Of a stretch of DNA of 43,680 nucleotides, positions 23,831-31,733 are shown one piece after another. Position 1 is the stretch's first letter. Each line of letters begins with the position of its first letter. The stretch lies in contig JBEKFZ010000030.1 in NCBI GenBank assembly GCA_050013075.1, positions 1 through 43,680 of the forward strand, given 5' to 3'. The notes under the pieces are model-generated. The model made no database searches, was not told the origin of the DNA, and was given only the letters and a program-made list of their open reading frames with translations. This DNA comes from JBEKIK01 sp050013075 (GTDB lineage Bacteria; Planctomycetota; Planctomycetia; Pirellulales; Thermoguttaceae). Position numbers and translations under genes: made by a program.

Positions 23831-24846
23831 ATCTTCGCGATCTTTTCCATCAGATCGACGCTGCGGCAGGAGTAGCCCCATTCGTTGTCGTACCAGGCGA
23901 GGACTTTTAGCAGCGTATCGCCCATTACGGAGGTCCAATCGGCGGCGAAGACCGAGCTGGCCTGTTCGCCGATCACGTCGCTGGAGACCAAGGGATCGGT
24001 CGTGTACTTGAGGATGCCCTTCAACGGCCCGGCGGCGGCTTCTTTCATGGCGGCATTGACCGCTTCCTTTGTCACCGGCTTGGCCATTTCGCAGGTCAGG
24101 TCCACGCAACTGCCTGTTGGCACCGGCACGCGGAGTGAAATACCAGTCAGCTTGCCCTTTAGTGCTGGAATGACGATTCCCACCGCTTTGGCAGCGCCGG
24201 TGGTGGTGGGAATGATGTTCAAACTTGCCGCCCGCGTGCGATACGGGTCCTTGTGCGGCATGTCCAGCACGCGCTGATCGTTGGTGAAGGCGTGTATAGT
24301 GGTCATCTGACCTTTGACGATGCCGAATTTCTCGTGCAGAACCTTGGCCACCGGGGCGAGGCAGTTTGTCGTGCAACTGGCGTTGGAAATGAATTTGTGC
24401 TCGGGCTTGAGTTGATCGTCGTTTACGCCCAGCACGCAGGTCAGGTCCGGCTCGTCCTTGGCCGGTGCGCTTAGGACCACTTTCTTGGCCCCGGCGTCTA
24501 TGTGACTGGCATAGCCGGGTTTACCGCCCCCGCCGCGCGAGGTAAACACGCCCGTGCTTTCCAGCACCACGTCCACGCCCAATTCCTTCCACGGCAGGGT
24601 GGCCGGGTCCTTTATCGCCATGGCTTTGATTTTTTTGCCGTCGACGATCAAATACTGGTCGTCGTATTCGACCGTGCCGGGAAATTGACGGTGGACGCTA
24701 TCGTATTTCAGCAGAACGGCGAGCGTCTTGTTATCGGTAATATCATTTATACCGACTACTTCAAAAATCTTTTGCCTTTGAGCCAGGATTCGAAACACCA
24801 AACGTCCGATCCGGCCGAAGCCGTTAATTCCAACGCGAATTGCCAC
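23827..24846 (-). CDS. gap: Glyceraldehyde-3-phosphate dehydrogenase, type I
   Basis: 339 residues from GTG 24846, preceded by AAGGAG. Glycolytic/gluconeogenic cytoplasmic tetramer converting glyceraldehyde-3-phosphate, NAD+ and phosphate into 1,3-bisphosphoglycerate. Rossmann start IRVGINGFGRIGRLVFR, NDITD with the Asp typical of NAD+-preferring forms, the catalytic SNASCTTNCLAP with Cys158, and a C-terminal WYDNEWGYSCR. Full length. Stands alone; its stop is embedded in a heptamer array and a terminator lies downstream. Ordinary housekeeping gene. Confidence 0.98.
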   Translation of the reverse strand: MAIRVGINGFGRIGRLVFRILAQRQKIFEVVGINDITDNKTLAVLLKYDSVHRQFPGTVEYDDQYLIVDGKKIKAMAIKDPATLPWKELGVDVVLESTGVFTSRGGGGKPGYASHIDAGAKKVVLSAPAKDEPDLTCVLGVNDDQLKPEHKFISNASCTTNCLAPVAKVLHEKFGIVKGQMTTIHAFTNDQRVLDMPHKDPYRTRAASLNIIPTTTGAAKAVGIVIPALKGKLTGISLRVPVPTGSCVDLTCEMAKPVTKEAVNAAMKEAAAGPLKGILKYTTDPLVSSDVIGEQASSVFAADWTSVMGDTLLKVLAWYDNEWGYSCRSVDLMEKIAKM

Positions 24847-24979
24847 AACTCGTCTCCTTATGTAAAAAAGGTCTCCCCCCTATTATCGGGGGCAAAATTT
24901 CCTAATCCGGACAACATCCGGCACGGTAGGCATTTAAAGAATCGGGAATTATACTAGGTTATTAATATCCCGACAACAC

Positions 24980-25783
24980 TTGCGGCGAGTGGTTCCCTTG
25001 TCTACATTTTCTTCTCGACCTCAATGGCAACTCCCATCGGGCGTTTCCCGGGGTGTGTGGGAATACACCCAGTCGGATCATATTGCCCGGGAATATGACG
25101 AATATTTCGCCCTGAATCGGCTTTTCGAATTCGACGAGCAGGTGCTGGCACTATATTTTCGCCGGCCTGGATTGGTTGTTGACCTTGGATCCGGCACTGG
25201 CAGGGCGCTTATCGGACTGGCCCGACGCGGGTTCCATGGCATTGCCGTCGATCTATCGATCCACATGCTGCGTGTCACGACCCAAAAGGCACGGCTGGAA
25301 AACCTGGATATTCAGGGCATCCAAGCGAATGTCGTGGAATTGGATTGTCTGGCGGACCATTCGGCCGATTACGTGCTTTGCTTGTTCAGCACACTGGGAA
25401 TGATTCGCGGCCGGGCGTATCGCCAACTGGTTCTCGATCACGCGCGGCGCATATTAAAACCCGGCGGGCTGTTTGTAATGCACGTGCACAATTTCTGGTA
25501 TAACCTTTTCGATCCGCTGGGCCGCCGCTGGCTGGCACAACACGTTTGCGAAAAACTCCGCCACGGCGACATGGAATGGGGCGACAAATTCTTCCACTTC
25601 CACGGCATCGCCCAGATGTTCCTGCACACTTTTAGACAAACCGAATTGCGAACCGCGCTAAAGCGTTCCGGTTTCAAAATCCGGGAATGGATCCCCTTGG
25701 ACACCGATCGCCAACGCCCGCTCCGGAATCCCTGGTGTTTAGGCCGTTTTCGCGCCAACGGCTGGATCGCCGTGTGTGAATGA
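24980..25783 (+). CDS. Class I SAM-dependent methyltransferase
   Basis: Up to 267 residues. Rossmann-type methyltransferase: motif I VVDLGSGTGRALIGLARRGFHGIAVDLS near 67-94, an acidic DHSADYVLCLFSTLGMI segment (motif IV region) near 127, and LKPGGLFVMHVHNF (motif VI) near 156. The start is uncertain: TTG 24980, GTG 24989 and TTG 24998 are all in frame and none has a convincing ribosome site; conserved sequence begins around VWEYTQSDHIAREYD. Substrate unknown. Lies divergently from gap with a short AT-rich spacer. Confidence 0.85.
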   Translation: MRRVVPLSTFSSRPQWQLPSGVSRGVWEYTQSDHIAREYDEYFALNRLFEFDEQVLALYFRRPGLVVDLGSGTGRALIGLARRGFHGIAVDLSIHMLRVTTQKARLENLDIQGIQANVVELDCLADHSADYVLCLFSTLGMIRGRAYRQLVLDHARRILKPGGLFVMHVHNFWYNLFDPLGRRWLAQHVCEKLRHGDMEWGDKFFHFHGIAQMFLHTFRQTELRTALKRSGFKIREWIPLDTDRQRPLRNPWCLGRFRANGWIAVCE

Positions 25784-25993
25784 TTGCACAAACATCCATG
25801 CGGACGGGGAGGGATTCGAGGCGAATTCTGTAATCCGCAATTCTGACAAGCAGTTACGTCAATCGGAAACTTTAAGCGGCACAAAAAGTAGCGAGTCTGA
25901 CCCCAGATCAATGCCTACCGGTTTTTCCAGCGATGGTAGTTCAAGACACTCAGCACCAAAGGTGCGTGGCGATATCGTGTCCATCGCGAGCGG

Positions 25994-26590
25994 TTACGGG
26001 TGTCGCATTTTCAGTCGTCCGCCCTCCATGTCATAGCGTCCCGCGCCCGTCTTGTACAATACGAACATATCGCATTGAGGGTCGGCCCCCCTATTCATCG
26101 GCAAAAAATTGGACACAGTAACTCGAAGGTTACTTTTAGGAGCGATTACCGGAAACTTTATTGCTATAATGAATATCTGTTCTCTCACGATGGAAAACTC
26201 ATTGTAAGGAGGGTGCACAAAAACCGCTGCTGGCTTTTTATGGAGGTTGTTTACAAATATCGTCAAAATAACATCTTCAGCAGGGGCTTTGCCCCTGTTG
26301 CTAATCAAGACAGTGAACCAATCGTTGTCCTTTTGTTCCTCCGTCGATTCACAACAAGATTCACAACAAAACACCACGTCGGGGTTAACAAATCCGAAGT
26401 ATTGAGTATTCAGGACCGACACGCCCAGAGATGCGAGGCTGACTAATAGCGCGGTCACCGAAATGTAGAACACGGAAGTTTTGTAAAAGGGAGGGGATGC
26501 CATAGACTGGCTCGGCAGCTCTAGCATCGGCGGTAAAGATGACGGCGGATTAGGCTCGGGGTTGCATTTTGAGTCGTGCGGATCAGCCAT
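25994..26590 (-). CDS. Hypothetical single-span membrane protein
   Basis: 198 residues from ATG 26590, chosen for an AGGGGG ribosome site seven bases upstream; the frame runs to 26641. A Pro-rich cytoplasmic start (about 1-33) is followed by one membrane helix (VFYISVTALLVSLASLGVSVL, about 39-60) and an extracytoplasmic domain with CCESCCES and a beta-rich VLISNRGKAPAEDVILTIFV segment. A perfect CAGGGGC-TTT-GCCCCTG palindrome lies inside the gene (26281-26297). No family recognised. The plus-strand frame over the same bases is judged a shadow because this strand has the start signal and helix. The spacer 25784-25993 is featureless. Confidence 0.6.
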   Translation of the reverse strand: MADPHDSKCNPEPNPPSSLPPMLELPSQSMASPPFYKTSVFYISVTALLVSLASLGVSVLNTQYFGFVNPDVVFCCESCCESTEEQKDNDWFTVLISNRGKAPAEDVILTIFVNNLHKKPAAVFVHPPYNEFSIVREQIFIIAIKFPVIAPKSNLRVTVSNFLPMNRGADPQCDMFVLYKTGAGRYDMEGGRLKMRHP

Positions 26591-26723
26591 GCGATACCCC
26601 CTTTCGACATCGGTTCTATCACCGCGATGTAATCCTTGCAACCCCCCGCAAAAAAGGTAAAATCGGAGATGTTCGGGACGGTCGGCTAGCTACCAGACAA
26701 GCGGATCCGGCAGGCGGTCGCAA

Positions 26724-26907
26724 GTGTGCCACTGGCTTTGCCAGTGTTTTTGTAGAATTTATTAAGAGAAGGCTTGTTCGGGAAAAAAGTGAATGACTAT
26801 CACTTCGAAGCACTTCCGTACTTCCAATGCATAATTCCTGGCTGTAAATCCTGATATAGGATGGAAAGTCAACCCGCCAAAAGCCACTGGCAAAGCCAGT
26901 GGCATAC
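26724..26907. repeat. Element with paired TGCCACTGG hairpins
   Basis: Left hairpin CACTGGC-TTT-GCCAGTG (26730-26746) preceded by GTGTGC and followed by five T; right hairpin GCCACTGGC-AAA-GCCAGTGGC (26883-26903). Same end words as the elements at 28067-28144 and 42594-42669. Confidence 0.6.
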
Positions 26908-27025
26908 CCTCTCGGCCCCCTTTCGTCAGTGCCACCCAGCCGGATTACAGTGAATCCACGAAAAAAGTCAAAACACTCAATTTTCACCACGAAAGAGCGA
27001 AATAAAGAAAACACGAAATCTAAAC

Positions 27026-27109
27026 TTTAAATTTATTTTCGTATTTTCGTTCCTTCGTGTTTTCGCGTTAAATAATAGTGGTTGCATGTCGTTTACTGCA
27101 AACAACTAA
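27026..27109. repeat. 84-bp direct repeat, copy 1
   Basis: Begins TTTAAATTTATTTTCGT and ends ACTGCAAACAACTAA. Matches 27209-27292 at nearly all positions with equal length; the first half is made of TTTTCGT octamer-type words. Confidence 0.8.
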
Positions 27110-27119
27110 GGATCTCTAA

Positions 27120-27208
27120 CAATACCCAGCCGCCCTCACCCCCGGCCCCTCTCCCGACCAACCTTTCGGTTGGTGCCCGGCGAGGGGAGTAATTTGCAAA
27201 ACTCCAAC
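27120..27208. repeat. CCCTCACCC / GGTTGG hairpin element (partial)
   Basis: CCGCCCTCACCCCCGG followed by a CCAACC-TTTC-GGTTGG hairpin and GCGAGGGGAG, then TTTGCAAAACTCCAA. The last word is the terminal arm of the element at 37797-37980, so this is probably a damaged relative. Confidence 0.5.
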
Positions 27209-27292
27209 TTTAAATTCTTTTTCGTGTTTTCGTTCCTTCGTGTTTTCGCGTTAAATAACTGTGGTTGCGTATCGTTTACTGCAAACAACTAA
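27209..27292. repeat. 84-bp direct repeat, copy 2
   Basis: Second copy of 27026-27109, 99 bases further on, ending ten bases from the stop of the next minus-strand gene. Confidence 0.8.
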
Positions 27293-27302
27293 AAATGAAA
27301 CA

Positions 27303-28001
27303 TTATTTTTTCTTCTTTTCTCCCAGCGGTTCGGCCAGTTCGATCTTCACTTGCGCGGCCTGCAGCATTCCATTAGTGCCGGTGGTTTTCATCCCTTGAA
27401 CTTTGATCCTGTCGCCTTTTCTGGCCATTGAATAATCGGCAAGATCGACGAGAATTTTGGGATTATCGCTCAATTCGCAGAGAACCGTTGCTTTATCGAT
27501 TTTTATTTGCAGTTTGTTTTTTTTAAAGCTTACGACCCGCCCTTGCACGTTGGAAGGCCCGGTTGCGGAAGCTCTGCCGCCCTCGAGGCCGGAAGGTTTT
27601 TCCTGCGACGGCGTGACTATGGTCAACTGTTCGATCTTGTCGGCCGCCACGCCGCGCTTGTCAACATCGGCCTTTAACTGCACAAACAAGCCGGGGCGCA
27701 GGAAATCGGCGCCGACTTCGCCGGCGACTTGCACTTTCGTTTGCTGGTTCAAGACGATTATCCATCTTTCGTTTGAATCGGTGCGCATTTGAATTCGGCC
27801 CGTGGCCAGGGCTTCGATTGTGCCCGAGACGTCGAGCATTGTCATGGCCTGCTGCTGTTGTTGTTGCTGTAACTGCTGTTGTCGCTGCTGGGCCGTGCTC
27901 GCGCTCGATTTGAGGCTATAAGGATAGCGTGTAACTTGGGCGTCGGCCGAAACGACGGCGTAAAACAGAACATATATCGCCATTAAAAATCGAATGGACA
28001 T
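27303..28001 (-). CDS. Secreted protein with poly-Gln tract
   Basis: 232 residues from ATG 28001 (AGAGGTG upstream; begins a signal peptide MSIRFLMAIYVLFYAVVSADA); the frame extends to 28055. After a Gln-rich run (about 38-52, QQLQQQQQQQ) come two small beta-rich units: MLDVSGTIEALATGRIQMRTDS...VQVAGEVGADFLRPGLFVQLKADVD and NVQGRVVSFKKNKLQIKIDKATVLCELSDNPKILVDLAD. These look like OB/SH3-like barrels that control a metal or polymer, but no named family is recognised. A Lys tail (EKKKK) ends it. Common in planctomycetes as hypothetical. Confidence 0.75.
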   Translation of the reverse strand: MSIRFLMAIYVLFYAVVSADAQVTRYPYSLKSSASTAQQRQQQLQQQQQQQAMTMLDVSGTIEALATGRIQMRTDSNERWIIVLNQQTKVQVAGEVGADFLRPGLFVQLKADVDKRGVAADKIEQLTIVTPSQEKPSGLEGGRASATGPSNVQGRVVSFKKNKLQIKIDKATVLCELSDNPKILVDLADYSMARKGDRIKVQGMKTTGTNGMLQAAQVKIELAEPLGEKKKK

Positions 28002-28044
28002 GTCAAGCACCTCTTTCAAAGGTAAAAAAACACAATGCCCTGGC

Positions 28045-28184
28045 CTAACCTGCATTTCTCACCAGCGTGTGCCACTGCTTGCTTGCAAGCAGTGCTGAAT
28101 TGCTGACTTACGTCTACACTGCTTGCAAGCAAGCAGTGGCACACTATTTTGGAACGTACCGGTCTGGTTAGAAATGCGGGCTAA
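28045..28184. repeat. MITE-like element with a perfect 28-base inverted repeat
   Basis: Inner arms 28067-28094 and 28117-28144 are perfect reverse complements (28 of 28), each also containing CTTGCAAG. Outer arms CTAACCTGCATTTCTCACCAG (28045-28065, partly) and 28164-28184 match at about 17 of 21. No coding capacity. Confidence 0.85.
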
Positions 28185-28314
28185 GCAGCGGCCCTTTTTC
28201 AAGCATACCTCTACATTGCGAATTTGGACAGCATTTTTTATGTAAAACGCCCCCCCTGGATACGGGAGCGTGGGGATTTTACAATAAGATTTAGAGCTTA
28301 ACCTAAAACTGGTA

Positions 28315-28401
28315 GTCATTCTGAGCGAAGCGAAGAATCTAGCCTCTATTATCAAGATCCTTCGCCGACCAACGCTGCGCGTCGGTGCCCGTCAGGATGA
28401 C
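28315..28401. repeat. ATTCTGAGCG family element, copy 2
   Basis: Same core as 3830-3926 and 43585-43648, but the right arm is interrupted after CTTCGC by an extra CCGAC...GTCGG hairpin. It lies about 80 bases upstream of panB. Confidence 0.75.
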
Positions 28402-28481
28402 AAAAATGGTTATTTGGATAAGGATCTAAGTGTGAATGTTCACAAATCCCAAATAAAAACTCTAAAGCGACCAAGAAAAAA

Positions 28482-29279
28482 ATGCCTGCCGAGGATACGC
28501 GGATTACCGTTCCGGGTTTTACGGCCCTGAAATCGGCCGGACAGAAAATTACCATGCTGACGGCCTACGATTATGGCACGGCCGGCTTGGTCGATGCCGC
28601 GGGCATCGAAGGCATTTTGGTGGGCGATAGCTTGGCGATGGTGGTGCAGGGACACGACAACACCCTGCCGGTCACCTTGGACGAAATGATTTATCATGCC
28701 GAAATGGTGGGCCGGGCGGTGCGGCACGCTTTAGTGGTCGTGGACATGCCGTTTCCGAGCTTCCATCTTGGCGCGTACAAGGCAATCGAGAGCGCCGGCC
28801 GGATCTTAAAGGAAACGCATTGCCAGGCGGTCAAATTGGAAGGCGGGGCGGAACAAGCCGAGGTGATCAAGGCCCTGGTTTCGGCGGGCATACCGGTGAT
28901 GACGCATTGTGGATTGCGCCCGCAAACTATCCATCGGATGGGCGGATATCGCGCGGATCGCGACGAAAAGCAATTGCTGGCCGACGCCCGGGCCGCTGAG
29001 CAGGCCGGCGCATTTGCCTTGGTCCTGGAGTGCGTGCCGGCAGAGGCGGCTGCACGGATCACCAAAACCCTTAAAATTCCCACCATAGGAATCGGTTCAG
29101 GGGCGGGTTGCGACGGCCAAATTCTCGTTTTTCACGATCTCTTGGGACTGACCGCCGGGCACGTGCCGCGGCACGTCAAAGCCTACGCCGATCTGAAAAG
29201 CGTCATTGCCCGGGCCGTGGCCCAATATCGCGATGAAGTCCGCTCGGGCGCGTTTCCCGGCCGGGAACACGCGTTTTAA
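28482..29279 (+). CDS. panB: 3-methyl-2-oxobutanoate hydroxymethyltransferase
   Basis: 265 residues, full length. First committed step of pantothenate and CoA synthesis: transfers a hydroxymethyl group from 5,10-methylene-tetrahydrofolate to alpha-ketoisovalerate. Mg2+-dependent (beta/alpha)8 enzyme: KITMLTAYDYGTAGLVDAAG near 22, VGDSLAMVVQGHDNTLPVTLDEM (metal Asp) near 48, VVVDMPFPSF, AVKLEGG (Lys) near 119, PVMTHCGLRPQ, and LECVPAEAA plus GIGSGAGCDGQILVFHDLLGL. No other pan genes nearby. Weak ribosome site; upstream DNA is repeat-rich. Confidence 0.97.
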   Translation: MPAEDTRITVPGFTALKSAGQKITMLTAYDYGTAGLVDAAGIEGILVGDSLAMVVQGHDNTLPVTLDEMIYHAEMVGRAVRHALVVVDMPFPSFHLGAYKAIESAGRILKETHCQAVKLEGGAEQAEVIKALVSAGIPVMTHCGLRPQTIHRMGGYRADRDEKQLLADARAAEQAGAFALVLECVPAEAAARITKTLKIPTIGIGSGAGCDGQILVFHDLLGLTAGHVPRHVKAYADLKSVIARAVAQYRDEVRSGAFPGREHAF

Positions 29280-29374
29280 AACAATAATAAACGCAATTCC
29301 AATTCAAAGCCGTGATCTAACGCAAATTTGAGTGTGATATTTTATCTGAAAAAAACCGATTTTTGTGCATCGCG

Positions 29375-29390
29375 AAACCGCAAGCGGTTT
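29375..29390. repeat. AAACCGC palindrome, copy 2
   Basis: AAACCGC-AA-GCGGTTT, perfect arms of seven bases. Identical to 31644-31659 and close to 9568-9583. Confidence 0.7.
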
Positions 29391-29414
29391 GTTGGATAAA
29401 ATGCGTGGTATTCA

Positions 29415-30113
29415 TTAAGACCGGGCTTTTCCCCGCAAGCTTAAGATCAGTTCCACTTCGCCGACGGGCATGGCGAGACGTTGGGCGATGGCCGAATCGC
29501 TCAGGCCGTAATCGGACAGGGTATATATTTCTTCATGGCGATGTGGCGACGATACGGCGGATGCAGTCGGCGGCGAGGCGGGGCGCAGGGTCTGCGCCTG
29601 ATTAGCCGGCAATCCGGCGGGGTTTTTTTCTTGCACGGACGGAGGGCCGGGCTTGGGATTGAAAAGCGGAGAGCCGCCGGATCGCGGGCGATTTGAAGAC
29701 GGCGTATCATCCTTATTATGCCGGGTTTTTAAGGTCGCCTCCAAGCGTGAAGCGGCCCGGTCGGCTTCGGCAATCAAGGCCTGCAAGGCCCGCATTTTGC
29801 TGTCCAACTGGGCCTTCAGTTCCCGGGCGGTCTCGTGCATATCGACTTCCCACTGGGCCGTACTCGGCATGGCGTCCAAGTGCCGCTGGGATGCCGTTGG
29901 AGGCGTTGTTGGAGACGATGTTGGGGGCGTTGTTGGGATGGCAGTTGAACTGCCGTCCCAACCGGGCCGGGCAGCACGCGGCCACTTGGATTCCTCCCGC
30001 CTTTGCCGACTAAAGTACCGGCTGGTGCGCATCAACAAAATGAATGATATGCCCAACACCACAACTATAAAAATAAACGCCGTGGGCGAGCCGATTTGAT
30101 CGAAAGGATTCAC
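29415..30113 (-). CDS. Membrane-anchored protein with C-terminal HTH-like segment
   Basis: 232 residues from GTG 30113, with AAGGAGG six bases upstream. One N-terminal membrane helix (about 13-30, AFIFIVVVLGISFILLM), a basic stretch, a Thr/Pro-rich linker (about 55-75) partly encoded by repeat DNA (the GGGATGGCAGTT palindrome, 29935-29959), a coiled-coil (about 85-130, HETARELKAQLDSKMRALQALIAEADRAASRLEATL), a Pro-rich linker, and a C-terminal HTH-like segment (IYTLSDYGLSDSAIAQRLAMPVGEVELILSL). The C-terminus resembles DUF2802/DUF6115-type proteins of flagellar or regulatory context, but that is inference. Role unknown. Confidence 0.75.
   Translation of the reverse strand: MNPFDQIGSPTAFIFIVVVLGISFILLMRTSRYFSRQRREESKWPRAARPGWDGSSTAIPTTPPTSSPTTPPTASQRHLDAMPSTAQWEVDMHETARELKAQLDSKMRALQALIAEADRAASRLEATLKTRHNKDDTPSSNRPRSGGSPLFNPKPGPPSVQEKNPAGLPANQAQTLRPASPPTASAVSSPHRHEEIYTLSDYGLSDSAIAQRLAMPVGEVELILSLRGKARS
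29935..29959. repeat. GGGATGGCAGTT palindrome inside a coding region
   Basis: A 25-base palindrome of the same family as the terminators at 22225 and 23660 lies inside the gene at 29415, encoding part of its low-complexity linker (WDGSSTAIPT). Confidence 0.75.
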
Positions 30114-30158
30114 GGTTTTCCTCCTTGAATGAAAAGGAGTTGTTAGGGCGGCGTTGTT

Positions 30159-30245
30159 TATCGAGTCTCAGGAAAATGTGGCATTATCTCATCGGAGCCG
30201 GGCCGGGTCGGTCCGGTATTTCCGGGGCGACACGCCCCGGCTCTG
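30159..30245. repeat. Element: TATCGAGTCTCAGG arm plus CCGGGG hairpins
   Basis: A single terminal arm close to that at 13486, followed by a palindromic core (CGGAGCCGGGCC... to ...GCCCCGGCTCTG, 30193-30245) of the same type as 34979-35031. The right arm was not found. Confidence 0.6.
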
Positions 30246-30291
30246 ACTTTTCATAAGTCGATTCTCCTGGCACAAGTGTCGGGCAAAACAA

Positions 30292-30354
30292 AGCAGTGGG
30301 CAATAAATTGCCCACCCCTAATCTGCATATCAGTGGGCAATAAATTGCCCACCC
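30292..30354. repeat. Tandem GTGGGCAATAAATTGCCCAC palindromes
   Basis: Two copies of the perfect palindrome, about 20 bases apart, just past the larC stop. Their arms resemble the GGGCAAT heptamer of 9487-9546. Confidence 0.65.
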
Positions 30355-30363
30355 CACTTCACG

Positions 30364-31557
30364 TTATTTTTCCGCCGCTCTCGAGGCATCAAATGCCTTT
30401 TGCGCCGCTTCGTACACGTCGCCCAGCGGCAAGTCGTGCTCCAGGGCGATGCGGCGGCAGGCATCGAACTCGGGAGTGAAACGGGGAGTGTTCCCGCCCA
30501 GCCGGGCGATCTTTCCCTGAATCGGTCCCCAAACGGTATCCACGGCGTGCGACTGGCGCGCTAAAACATGTCGATCGATCGTCGAGCGGCGAATGCCCAA
30601 AGTGGATGTTTCCCGAAAAATGATCTGTTCCAACCGATCCGCCTCGGCCGGTCGGCACAACACGCTGAGCAGCACGCCGGGGCGGTTCTTTTTCATGCCG
30701 ATGGCCGCGGTGTAGACGTCCAAGGCCCCGGCATCCCAGAGCCGCTCGATGCAGTAGCCGATCAATTCGCCGCTCAGATCATCGAGATTGGTTTCCAACT
30801 GATAAATCTGATCGGAGCGGGCGAAGTCGCCGGCGGCAACCGATTCGCCCAGTAAAATTCGCAGGATATTAGGGCGCTCCGTCCAATCGTTGCTGCCCGC
30901 CCCGCAGCCGATTTGCCGGATAATCATGGGCGGCACCGGGCCGAAGTCCTCGGCCAGCACGGATAGAATGGCGGCCCCGGTGGGCGTGGTCAATTCGCCC
31001 TGGATGCTCGAGTCAGCCAGGGGAACGCCTTGCAACAATTCGGCCGTGGCAGGAGCGGGAATACTGCATTGGCCGTGCGCTATTTTGATCGTACCCCAGC
31101 CGGTCGGCACGGGCGAGGCCATGATTCGTCCGACGTCCAGCATGTCGAAGCCCGCCACCGCGCCGACCACGTCGGCAATGGCGTCGGCTGCCCCTGCCTC
31201 GTGAAAATGGATTTTATCGATGTCGGTTCCGTGGACCTTGGCTTCGGCCTCGGCCAGGCGGGTGAAGATTTTCCGGGCCGTGTCTTTTTGCCGCTCAGTC
31301 AGCCGGCCGGAATCGATCAGGGCAAGAATCTGCCGCAAATTGCGATGCTCCCGCTCGGGCGGATACATCACATTGACCTTTGTCGCCCGAAATCCTTGCC
31401 GCCGGACTTCCTCGGCAACCAACCGGCAATCGGGCAGCCCCAAGGAGCCGATGACCGCGTTGAGGTCCTCGATCTTCACGCCCGCATCGACCAGCGCGCC
31501 GAGCGTCATATCGCCGCTGATGCCGCAAGCACAGTCGAGGTAGGCTAATTTGGTCAT
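30364..31557 (-). CDS. larC: Nickel pincer cofactor biosynthesis protein LarC (DUF111)
   Basis: 397 residues, full length for the DUF111/LarC family. LarC is a CTP-dependent cyclometallase that inserts nickel into the pyridinium-3,5-bisthiocarboxylate mononucleotide, giving the nickel-pincer cofactor of lactate racemase and relatives. Family start LAYLDCACGISGDMTLGALVDAGV, KIHFHEAGAADAIADVVGA near 120, the PVPTGWGTIKIAHG stretch, ELTTPTGAAIL, and ETNLDDLSGELIGYCIERLWDAGALDV at the C-terminal domain. No larB, larE or larA lies in the window, so the rest of the pathway must be elsewhere or absent. The ribosome site is lost in a heptamer array. Confidence 0.95.
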   Translation of the reverse strand: MTKLAYLDCACGISGDMTLGALVDAGVKIEDLNAVIGSLGLPDCRLVAEEVRRQGFRATKVNVMYPPEREHRNLRQILALIDSGRLTERQKDTARKIFTRLAEAEAKVHGTDIDKIHFHEAGAADAIADVVGAVAGFDMLDVGRIMASPVPTGWGTIKIAHGQCSIPAPATAELLQGVPLADSSIQGELTTPTGAAILSVLAEDFGPVPPMIIRQIGCGAGSNDWTERPNILRILLGESVAAGDFARSDQIYQLETNLDDLSGELIGYCIERLWDAGALDVYTAAIGMKKNRPGVLLSVLCRPAEADRLEQIIFRETSTLGIRRSTIDRHVLARQSHAVDTVWGPIQGKIARLGGNTPRFTPEFDACRRIALEHDLPLGDVYEAAQKAFDASRAAEK

Positions 31558-31570
31558 TAAAAAGTTTATC

Positions 31571-31598
31571 GTTTACAGTCTACAGTTTACAGTATACA
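31571..31598. repeat. Heptamer array upstream of larC
   Basis: Four units: GTTTACA, GTCTACA, GTTTACA, GTATACA, 14 bases before the larC start codon. Confidence 0.8.
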
Positions 31599-31643
31599 GT
31601 TGCCGGAACGTGGATCGGTGATTAGCGGTCGGCGGACAACGCG

Positions 31644-31659
31644 AAACCGCAAGCGGTTT
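31644..31659. repeat. AAACCGC palindrome, copy 3
   Basis: Same 16 bases as 29375-29390. Confidence 0.7.
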
Positions 31660-31684
31660 CATCAATGCTTTTAATCATCTTCCG

Positions 31685-31733
31685 GCCTAAAGCCTACAGC
31701 CTAAAGTCTAATGCCTAAAGTTTAAAGTTGAAC
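31685..31733. repeat. Heptamer array overlapping the end of the M50-HlyD gene
   Basis: Seven units: GCCTAAA, GCCTACA, GCCTAAA, GTCTAAT, GCCTAAA, GTTTAAA, GTTGAAC. The minus-strand gene ends at 31715, so the last three units encode its C-terminal residues and stop. Confidence 0.85.

Noticed and set aside
26000..26446. 148-codon plus-strand frame
   Set aside because: Opposite the one-span hypothetical, which has a better ribosome site and a plausible membrane helix. Not fully excluded.
26619..27014. 131-codon minus-strand frame
   Set aside because: Mostly made of palindromic repeat and octamer DNA; no start signal.
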